6,973 nt of DNA, taken from positions 1 to 6,973 of the forward strand of contig JADBKA010000251.1 of the NCBI GenBank assembly GCA_014896635.1, given 5' to 3'. Below the pieces are notes generated by a model. It did no database searches. It saw only the letters and a program-made list of their open reading frames with translations, and was not told where the DNA came from. The stretch comes from Ktedonobacteraceae bacterium. Its GTDB lineage: Bacteria > Chloroflexota > Ktedonobacteria > Ktedonobacterales > Ktedonobacteraceae. Position numbers and translations under genes: made by a program. Of the stretch, positions 1-5,313 are shown in pieces (the stretch's first letter is position 1; each line of letters opens with the position of its first letter).

Positions 1-681
1 GGTGGCAAAACCGTAGATGGCGCCACCATACGTGATGAAAGCCGCCAGACCGGCAGCGCCGAAAGCCGGCGTCGCAGCAATATTGACATGCGGCACGGCA
101 CCAATAAATAGCACCAGGAAGAGGAGTGCCATCGGTATCCAGGCATAACGCTCATAACGATGCACATAGCGATAGCCGTAGATACTGACCAGCGTCGTCA
201 GGATGGCGATGACAAGGATACCAGCCCAGGCAGGCACAATCCCACCGCTCAACGCTTCGACCAGTTGACCGCCAATAATGACGTTGACCGCCGACCAGCC
301 AATACAGGCCGCGACGTTGAAAAGCGCCATGATGATTGCACCCACCCAGCCAAAGGAGAAGCGCGAAATAGTCATCTGGCGCAGCCCCAGTTTTGGTCCA
401 AGTGTAGAGAAAAAAGCCACCGGCAACACACCGAGCGTATTGAAAACGAGGATTACCAGCAGGCTGTCCCAGAAGCCTAGATGCAGGAATGGCAGCGCCG
501 ACAGAGCACCCAATCCCACAGTCGGCACGACAAGGTTGGCCGAGAGCCACATGGTAAAGTTGTCGAAGATACGCACATGCGTGCGCGTGGCCGGCGATAC
601 ACGCTCAATGCCGTGTCGCTCAATTCCATGTTCTTCAGGAATCGCAACAGTGTCAACAGGATTAGCGGTGTTAGATGACAT
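1..681 (-). CDS. NCS1-family purine/cytosine-type permease, N-terminal part (runs off left edge)
   Basis: This is a membrane symporter of the nucleobase:cation symporter-1 family (Transp_cyt_pur). Such proteins import purines, cytosine, allantoin, hydantoins or thiamine precursors with H+ or Na+. The frame is open for 227 residues from ATG 681 to base 1 with no stop; family members are about 450 to 500 residues, so roughly half is present. The N-terminal tail (about 1-38) has the family pattern HGIERHGIERVSP, followed by hydrophobic segments near 42-66, 70-95, 108-140, 148-168, 180-198 and 208 to the edge. Family-like motifs are LGPKLGLRQMTISRFSFG (94-111) and GWSAVN (128-133), the latter matching the conserved GW..N of transmembrane helix 3. 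A purine-rich ribosome binding site (GGAGAGG, bases 687-700) precedes the start. The substrate cannot be told from sequence. The family call is firm. Confidence 0.88.
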   Translation of the reverse strand, partial: MSSNTANPVDTVAIPEEHGIERHGIERVSPATRTHVRIFDNFTMWLSANLVVPTVGLGALSALPFLHLGFWDSLLVILVFNTLGVLPVAFFSTLGPKLGLRQMTISRFSFGWVGAIIMALFNVAACIGWSAVNVIIGGQLVEALSGGIVPAWAGILVIAILTTLVSIYGYRYVHRYERYAWIPMALLFLVLFIGAVPHVNIAATPAFGAAGLAAFITYGGAIYGFAT

Positions 682-698
682 TAAGACCTCTCTCCTCT

Positions 699-713
699 CC
701 TATGCAGCATAGG
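699..713 (-). promoter_or_regulatory. 15-nt palindrome beside the permease ribosome binding site
   Basis: CCTATGC and GCATAGG form a perfect 7-bp inverted repeat around one central base. It abuts the purine-rich Shine-Dalgarno stretch (687-700) of the permease. It could be a repressor operator or a small hairpin that limits ribosome access. The symmetry is seen; the function is inferred. Confidence 0.35.
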
Positions 714-731
714 TTGCAAATTACGTGTACT

Positions 732-761
732 GCACTACAAAATACCGCACTACAAAATACC
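732..761. repeat. Two-unit 15-bp perfect tandem repeat in the permease leader
   Basis: The unit GCACTACAAAATACC occurs twice with no spacer, at 732-746 and 747-761, 50 to 80 bp upstream of the permease start. On the permease strand each copy reads GGTATTTTGTAGTGC. Head-to-tail copies about one and a half helical turns apart could be paired protein-binding sites, or a simple duplication in non-coding DNA. Confidence 0.5.
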
Positions 762-1005
762 GATAAAAAAAGGGAAGCGTTCCATCACGAGGGAATCTAC
801 GACTGTGTAGACGAAAACGAATGCAAGGAAAAACGCAGCATTACGAAGAAACCTACCGCTACGTAGGCAACTAATGAATGAGTGAGTATACTCTATTATA
901 GCAGATATCTATGGATATTTACCAGCCAGTAGAGAATCTATAAGAGCTTTTCAGTTTTCCTTTCTCTCACCTCTCCCAGAAGAGAAAAAGAGGGGAAAAA
1001 GTTTT
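762..1005. other. Non-coding leader region, no gene recognised
   Basis: I see no convincing protein or RNA gene here. The stretch is AT-richer than the flanking genes. It contains small imperfect palindromes (for example CCTAC 852-856 with GTAGG 863-867), the palindrome AGTATACT near 885-892, and polypurine/polypyrimidine tracts at 955-1005. I looked on the permease strand for the TPP riboswitch CTGAGA box and for purine-riboswitch features and found none. Confidence 0.5.
895..900 (-). promoter_or_regulatory. Candidate -10 box (TATAAT) upstream of the permease
   Basis: The minus strand reads a perfect TATAAT. At 17-bp spacing the -35 hexamer would be GGTAAA (918-923), a poor match. If used, it gives a leader of about 200 nt that contains the tandem repeat and the palindrome. 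This is weak evidence, since AT-rich DNA produces such boxes by chance. Confidence 0.25.
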
Positions 1006-1032
1006 TCGGCGAACTTCCTACACACTCGCCGA
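1006..1032 (-). terminator. Possible terminator downstream of the GH1 gene
   Basis: TCGGCGA (1006-1012) and TCGCCGA (1026-1032) form a perfect 7-bp GC-rich stem with a 13-nt loop. On the minus strand, past the stem, come five A, then CTTTTT, CCCC and another T-run. The T-tract does not follow the stem directly, so this is an imperfect intrinsic terminator for transcription leaving the GH1 gene. Confidence 0.35.
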
Positions 1033-1041
1033 GTATACTGC

Positions 1042-1148
1042 TCATACTCCCTTGCGTTCAGATGGGCAAGATGCGCCAGCATCTTGCCCATCTGAACGGC
1101 TATCAAGATTTCATACCAAGTTGCTTCCAGAGAAGCAACTTGGTATCA
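1042..1148 (+). repeat. Left copy of a two-hairpin repeat, inverted relative to the right copy
   Basis: This palindromic element has two hairpins. Hairpin A pairs 1055-1074 with 1079-1098, a perfect 20-bp stem around a 4-nt loop. Hairpin B pairs 1113-1127 with 1132-1146, a perfect 15-bp stem around a 4-nt loop. The reverse complement recurs at 2561-2690: 45 identical bases (1044-1088 against 2644-2688) and 25 more (1094-1118 against 2592-2616). The GH1 stop codon (1146-1148) overlaps the last base of hairpin B. No transposase is encoded nearby, so it resembles a non-autonomous MITE- or REP-like element. The family is not identified. The hairpins could also slow or end transcription. Confidence 0.85.
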
Positions 1149-2528
1149 GACCGTCAGTTTGCGCTGTTCTGTGGTGGCAGAACCAAAGAGCGTATCGAGC
1201 AGTTCGGGCGCATAGCGTTCAACGATGCTCTCGGTGATGGCATTGGCGCGGCAAATTTCGCCAAACATGCTGGCGCTACGGCGGGGAATACGCTCCTGGG
1301 TCAGCGGGTTTGTCTCGATCAGGCCGAAGCGCGCCTGCCAGCCCTGATTCCATTCAAAGTTATCGACCAGCGTCCAGTAAAAGTAGCCGCGCACGGGTAT
1401 CCCCTCACGGATCGCGCGATGGAGCATCGCCAGGTGCTCCAGGATAGCGCGCGGACGCCGGTCGTCGGCAGCATCACAGAAGCCATTCTCGGTGATATAG
1501 AGCGGCTTATTTCCCCTCGTGTGATAATAGACAAACTTGAGCACACGGTAGAGTCCCTCTGCATAGATCTCGCCGAAGCTGCCATCGACGCCGGGATCGT
1601 TACGTATCGCGCCAGGGCGCACAAAACGACGTCCAAACCCCTCGGCAGGCAGATCAGGATCAAAGTGTACCATCTCGCGTGTATAATAGTTGATGCCATG
1701 ATAGTCGCGTGCGCCAGACGCACCGGCGACAGGAGCAAGCAGCGTATTCAGCGGGAACGGGAAATGCCCGGTCTCAAAGCCCTGCAAAGGCGCCTGGTTG
1801 AAGAAGCGATCTTGCAGGCCGGCAGCAGCATGATCCAGCGGCGAGAGCTTGCTGGCAGGATCGAACAGGCGATAGTGCAGGCAATAGCCAATCTGAGCTT
1901 CCGGTTGAATCCGGCGAATGGTGTAGAACGCGGCGGTATGCGCCTGCACCAGGTTGCGCAGGACCTGCATTGAGCGCAACAGGTTCTGCTCACCGGGCGG
2001 GAAGACGCCGCGTAGATAGCCCTCGGTCGCATAGACGTTCGGCTCGTTAATCGTGATCCAGAAATCGCACAGATCTTGCAACGCCTTGACCACATACGCA
2101 ACGTACCGGGTGAAAAAGCGAATATTGCTCGTCCTGGCAAAGCCGCCCCGGTCAACAAACCAGAGTGGCTCGGTGAAATGGTGCAGCGTCACAGCGGGCT
2201 TGATATGCCGGCGGTGCAGGTCGGAGAGCATGGCGCGGTAGCGATCCAGCGCCGCATCATCCCACTTCCCTTCGACAGGCTCAACGCGACTCCACTCCAC
2301 ACTGAGCCGCAGCGCATTATTCTCCATCTGCTCCGCCCGCGCGAAATCTTTTTCCGCTTCCTGCCACCAGTTACAGGCCGCCGCGCAGGTATCGCCGCTG
2401 AGGATGCGTCCCTGCTGCTCCCAGCGATACCATTGATTGTTGGTATTGCCACCTTCACATTGATGAGCCGCCGATGCCGTTCCCCACAAAAAGCCCTGAG
2501 GAAAGCGCAAAATTCGCCCTTGAACCAT
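1146..2528 (-). CDS. Glycoside hydrolase family 1, beta-glucosidase-type
   Basis: This is a retaining beta-glycosidase of the GH1 (alpha/beta)8-barrel family, 460 residues, the usual bacterial size. It hydrolyses beta-linked glucosides or galactosides, such as cellobiose-type sugars or plant glycosides. The N-terminus has the family pattern FPQGFLWGTASAAHQCEGG (9-27). TLHHFTEPLW (114-123) carries the conserved histidine of the sugar site. TINEPN (159-164) holds the acid/base Glu162, and YITENG (344-349) the nucleophile Glu347. GYFYWTLVDNFEW (371-383) forms the C-terminal sugar-binding wall, so all catalytic signatures are intact. There is no signal peptide, so it is probably cytosolic and needs an importer, which is not visible here. 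The start is supported by GAAAGG at 2537-2542, 8 nt upstream. The gene lies between inverted repeats and its stop codon touches one of them. Exact substrate unknown. Confidence 0.93.
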   Translation of the reverse strand: MVQGRILRFPQGFLWGTASAAHQCEGGNTNNQWYRWEQQGRILSGDTCAAACNWWQEAEKDFARAEQMENNALRLSVEWSRVEPVEGKWDDAALDRYRAMLSDLHRRHIKPAVTLHHFTEPLWFVDRGGFARTSNIRFFTRYVAYVVKALQDLCDFWITINEPNVYATEGYLRGVFPPGEQNLLRSMQVLRNLVQAHTAAFYTIRRIQPEAQIGYCLHYRLFDPASKLSPLDHAAAGLQDRFFNQAPLQGFETGHFPFPLNTLLAPVAGASGARDYHGINYYTREMVHFDPDLPAEGFGRRFVRPGAIRNDPGVDGSFGEIYAEGLYRVLKFVYYHTRGNKPLYITENGFCDAADDRRPRAILEHLAMLHRAIREGIPVRGYFYWTLVDNFEWNQGWQARFGLIETNPLTQERIPRRSASMFGEICRANAITESIVERYAPELLDTLFGSATTEQRKLTV

Positions 2529-2560
2529 AGAAAAAGCCTTTCGTTCGCTCCGTGAAATGA

Positions 2561-2690
2561 TTCATACCATGTTGCTTCTCTGAAAGCAACATGGTATGAA
2601 ATCTTGATAGCCGTTCGAGATCCGTCCCGCCACCGGCGGGACTGGCAAGATGCTGGCGCATCTTGCCCATCTGAACGCAAGGGAGTATAA
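2561..2690 (-). repeat. Right copy of the two-hairpin repeat, with an extra nested hairpin
   Basis: This copy is inverted relative to the one at 1042-1148. Hairpin B pairs 2561-2577 with 2584-2600, a 17-bp perfect stem around a 6-nt loop. The inner part of hairpin A pairs 2644-2653 with 2658-2667 around TGGC. Its outer part pairs GTTC.AGAT (2613-2621, one bulged G) with ATCTGAAC (2669-2676). Between these the 5' arm is interrupted by a 22-nt insertion. The element starts about 33 bp upstream of the GH1 start codon. It therefore lies in the GH1 leader if the promoter is beyond it. Confidence 0.85.
2622..2643. repeat. Small GC-rich hairpin inserted in one arm of the right repeat
   Basis: GTCCCGCC (2624-2631) and GGCGGGAC (2635-2642) form a perfect 8-bp stem with a 3-nt loop. 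In the left copy a single G occupies the matching place, between AGAT and GGC. The arm can still fold, giving a three-way junction. It could be a separate short palindromic repeat that landed in the first, or ancestral sequence lost from the left copy. Confidence 0.6.
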
Positions 2691-2694
2691 GAGT

Positions 2695-2722
2695 ATTGTA
2701 ACATGTCCCGGCTCTGGGCCAA
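2695..2722 (-). promoter_or_regulatory. Candidate promoter for the GH1 gene
   Basis: On the minus strand TTGGCC (2717-2722), a 16-bp spacer and TACAAT (2695-2700) resemble a vegetative sigma promoter with a fair -10 and a moderate -35. It lies just outside the right repeat, so the transcript would carry both repeat hairpins in a leader of about 160 nt. A second box, TATACT, is at 2683-2688 within the repeat end. This is prediction only. Confidence 0.3.
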
Positions 2723-2730
2723 AAGCAGTC

Positions 2731-2758
2731 ACGCTGGCAGCTTCTTCAGCGCCAGCGT
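2731..2758 (-). terminator. Possible terminator hairpin after the redox operon
   Basis: ACGCTGGC (2731-2738) pairs perfectly with GCCAGCGT (2751-2758). Inside the loop GCT/AGC can add three pairs past a bulged A. It lies 126 bp beyond the stop codon of the 802-residue flavoprotein. On the minus strand it is followed by GACTGCTTTTGG, a poor T-tract, so termination would be weak or factor-assisted. The remaining intergenic DNA (2759-2883) shows no gene with a start codon. Confidence 0.35.
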
Positions 2759-2883
2759 CTGATCGTCGTTGAAGAGCGAATATCCAGTAAGGTCGCCCTG
2801 GCCTCTCCCAAAAAACCTGCACCTGAAAAGCGGCCCGGCTCCCTTGTAGGAACCAGGCCACTTTCCAATCGCAAGCTGCGCTC

Positions 2884-5292
2884 CTATTCGCGGATGCCGC
2901 GCGGTGGCAGCGGGCGCACCAGAGGACTCATGACCGGCAGCGACTTTTTGCTGCGCGGCAGGCGCTGGCGCACCAGGTAGTTCGGTGCGTTCGCCAGATC
3001 GTCTTTTTCCAGCGTCACATCGTCGCCGAAGCGGTTGAAGAAGGACAGCTCGAAGTTTGGCGTCTCGCCCAGCGCACCATGCGGACAGACCTCAACGCAG
3101 TCGCCGCAGAAGATACAGCGGTCCAGCGCGAAGGAATAGCGCGCCAGATAGCGTTCGGCCATCATCAGCGAGCCGGTTGGGCAGACCTGCACGCAGGCGC
3201 CACAGGAGACGCAGTCAGTATCGTGCAGCGAGACGTTGAACGGCGTCGAAACGATGGTATCGAAGCCTTTGCCGAACATGCCGTAGCAGTCGGGACCGAT
3301 CACATCATGGCAGACGCGCACGCACTGTGTACAGTTGATGCACTTGTTGGGATCGCGCAGGATAAAGCTGTGCGAGAGATCTACCTCATAGTCATGGTAG
3401 TCGCTCGGCTCGCCATCGTGGAAGCGATTGTCGGCCAGGCCATGCTCAATACTGTACCGCTGCAAATCGCACTGACCCGCCGCCGGGCAGGCGCACTGCA
3501 AGCAGCGGGCAGCTTCGCGCTGCGCCTGCTCACGCAGGTAGCCCAGCTCGATCAGGCGGAAGTTGCGCTTGCGCTCCTCATAGGGCAGCATGGGCATCTT
3601 CACCTTTGGCTCAACCGGCTTGTAAGGGACGATATCAAAGAGATCGGGCTTGCGCTCTTCCAGTTCCAGGCGGCGCGCTACCTCTTTCATATCCTGACCG
3701 GTGAGGAAGGCATGGATTGAGCGCGCGCCGAGCTTGCCCTGCGCCACGCATTCGATAATCGTCTTCGCGCCCATCTGGCAGTCGCCGCCGGCAAAGACGG
3801 CATAGCGATCAGTCATGAAGTTATGTGGATCGGTCTGGACCGTCTGCCACTTCGTCCATTTTACGCCGGACTTCTCATCCAATACTGCTTTGTCCGGCTT
3901 CTGACCGAACGCGGGAATGATCGTATCGCACTCGATGGTGAATTCGGAGCCGGGGATAGGCACCGGGCGGCGGCGTCCGCTGGCATCAGGCTCGCCCAGC
4001 TTGTTTCTGATGAACTCCAGTCCCTTGACACGCCCATTCTCGGTAATCACGCGCGTCTGTTGCACGTAGAACATCAGGTGCGTGCCTTCAGCTTCGGCAT
4101 CCTCGATTTCTTCCATCGTGGCCGTCATCTCTTTGATGGAGCGACGGTAGCCGGTATGCACCTGCGCGCCCAGGCGCAGCGAAGTTCTTGTACAGTCAAA
4201 TGTCGTAAAGCCGCCGCCGAGCACCACCACCCTGTCACCCTCTTTTACCGGCACCGGCTTGCCCTCTACCTTCTCGTAGAGGAACTGGATCGCATTGACC
4301 ACGCCTTCAGCATCTTCGCCGGGGACGCCCAGCGGGTTACTTGTCCATGCGCCGATTGCCAGGTAAACGGCATCGAAGCCCTGGGCGAAGAGATCATCTA
4401 TGGTAAAGTCAACGCCGAGTTTAACGTTGGCCTGGAAATCGACGCCCAGTTGCCAGACGTGGTCGATCTCGCGGTCCAACATATCCTTTGGCAGGCGATA
4501 CTCAGGAATGCCGTAGCGCAGCATACCGCCTGGCTGCGGCTGCATATCGAAGATCTTGCAGTAGTGGCCTCTAAGCGCCAGATAGTAAGCGCAGGTCAGG
4601 CCGGCGGGTCCGGCGCCAACGATAGCCACTTTCTTGCCGGTGGGGGGGTCCTGCACATAAGGGATCGGTGGATCGAGCAGGCTGAATTCTGCGGCATGCC
4701 CGTGCATGCGGCAGATGGCGATTTCTTCATCTACCAGCGCGCGCCGGCAGGCTTTCTGGCAGGGTGCGGGACAGGTCAGGCCCAGAATATAGGGGAAAGG
4801 CAGCACTTCCTTGACCAGGCGAGCCGCCTCTTTCATCGAGCCTTTAGCAATCAGTTCCAGGTAGCCGGGAATGTCGATATGCGTCGGGCAATCCACCTGG
4901 CAGGGTGGCTGGCAATAGGCATTGTGGTCGGAGAGCATCATCTCCAGATTGGTGCGACGGATATGAAATAACTCATCCGAGTTCGTCGTCACCACCATGC
5001 CTGGCGTCGCCGGAGTATTGCAGGAAGGAAGGGGCCGTTCCACCCCCTCGATATGCACCAGGCACATGCGGCAGGCCGATGTCGGCTCCAGCTTCTCATC
5101 ATTACAGAGGTTAGGGATATCGGTAATGCCATTATCAATTGCCACGCTCAGGATGGTCTGGCCTTCATACGCCTGCACGACTTTGCCGTCAATGGTGATC
5201 GTGAAGCTGGGCTGCCCAACCTCATTACGCACCATCGGGGCCTGTGGCTCAGGTGTAGACGGAGAGAGATTATCACGGACAGAGATAGCCAT
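2884..5292 (-). CDS. Multidomain iron-sulfur FAD/NAD(P) oxidoreductase (NuoG-like [2Fe-2S] + GltD/NfnB-like + ferredoxin domains)
   Basis: This is an 802-residue electron-transfer flavoprotein. Residues 29-105 form a NuoG/FdhA-type [2Fe-2S] domain with ligands C63, C74, C77 and C91. Residues 125-200 are a DPYD/GltD-type [4Fe-4S] domain (C127, C131, C135, C174, C178, C182, C194). Residues 220-530 are the FAD/NAD(P) module: GAGPAG (226-231), LGGGFTTFD (358-366), YRRS (382-385, common in NADPH-using GltD relatives) and AGGD (501-504). A cysteine group C597, C600, C602, C608 follows. Then come three CxxCxxCxxxC motifs, C651-C661, C694-C704 and C726-C736; the last is followed by NuoI-like sequence. 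The protein probably moves electrons between NAD(P)H and a partner enzyme such as formate dehydrogenase, hydrogenase or ferredoxin. It has no molybdopterin domain. AGAGGA at 5302-5307 supports the start. It lies 21 bp after the NuoF-like gene in the same operon. The domain calls are firm, the physiological reaction is not. Confidence 0.92.
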   Translation of the reverse strand: MAISVRDNLSPSTPEPQAPMVRNEVGQPSFTITIDGKVVQAYEGQTILSVAIDNGITDIPNLCNDEKLEPTSACRMCLVHIEGVERPLPSCNTPATPGMVVTTNSDELFHIRRTNLEMMLSDHNAYCQPPCQVDCPTHIDIPGYLELIAKGSMKEAARLVKEVLPFPYILGLTCPAPCQKACRRALVDEEIAICRMHGHAAEFSLLDPPIPYVQDPPTGKKVAIVGAGPAGLTCAYYLALRGHYCKIFDMQPQPGGMLRYGIPEYRLPKDMLDREIDHVWQLGVDFQANVKLGVDFTIDDLFAQGFDAVYLAIGAWTSNPLGVPGEDAEGVVNAIQFLYEKVEGKPVPVKEGDRVVVLGGGFTTFDCTRTSLRLGAQVHTGYRRSIKEMTATMEEIEDAEAEGTHLMFYVQQTRVITENGRVKGLEFIRNKLGEPDASGRRRPVPIPGSEFTIECDTIIPAFGQKPDKAVLDEKSGVKWTKWQTVQTDPHNFMTDRYAVFAGGDCQMGAKTIIECVAQGKLGARSIHAFLTGQDMKEVARRLELEERKPDLFDIVPYKPVEPKVKMPMLPYEERKRNFRLIELGYLREQAQREAARCLQCACPAAGQCDLQRYSIEHGLADNRFHDGEPSDYHDYEVDLSHSFILRDPNKCINCTQCVRVCHDVIGPDCYGMFGKGFDTIVSTPFNVSLHDTDCVSCGACVQVCPTGSLMMAERYLARYSFALDRCIFCGDCVEVCPHGALGETPNFELSFFNRFGDDVTLEKDDLANAPNYLVRQRLPRSKKSLPVMSPLVRPLPPRGIRE

Positions 5293-5313
5293 ATATCAGT
5301 TCCTCTTTAGAGA

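Noticed and set aside
152..550. 132-residue minus-strand frame
   Set aside because: It overlaps the permease in another frame, has low-complexity Cys/Gly/Arg-rich content and no recognisable domain. The permease frame, open from 681 to the edge, explains this DNA.
682..900. Riboswitch (TPP, purine) in the permease leader
   Set aside because: The conserved core sequences of these classes were not found on the minus strand.
1055..1098. Hairpin A as an intrinsic terminator
   Set aside because: The stem is strong but no T-run follows on either strand, and the same structure sits upstream of GH1 in the other copy. A repeat element explains it better.
1062..1973. 303-residue plus-strand frame beginning inside the left repeat
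   Set aside because: It is antisense to the intact GH1 gene, its start lies in a repeat hairpin and it shows no family motif, so it is a shadow of GH1 codon bias.
1042..2690. CRISPR array or insertion sequence
   Set aside because: There are only two copies, in inverted orientation, separated by a metabolic gene, with no regular spacers, no cas gene and no transposase.
2562..2861. 99-residue minus-strand frame across the right repeat
   Set aside because: It runs through non-coding DNA and repeat hairpins, has no ribosome binding site I trust and shows no motif.
2732..2883. Open minus-strand frame ending ...FNDDQTLALKKLPA just past the flavoprotein stop
   Set aside because: It looks slightly protein-like at its end, but it has no ATG, GTG or TTG start downstream of the flavoprotein stop and matches no family I know. 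A remnant of a lost gene is possible but not supported.
3823..4971. 382-residue plus-strand frame
   Set aside because: It is antisense to the 802-residue flavoprotein, whose domains are all recognisable. A long antisense frame is expected in GC-biased coding DNA.
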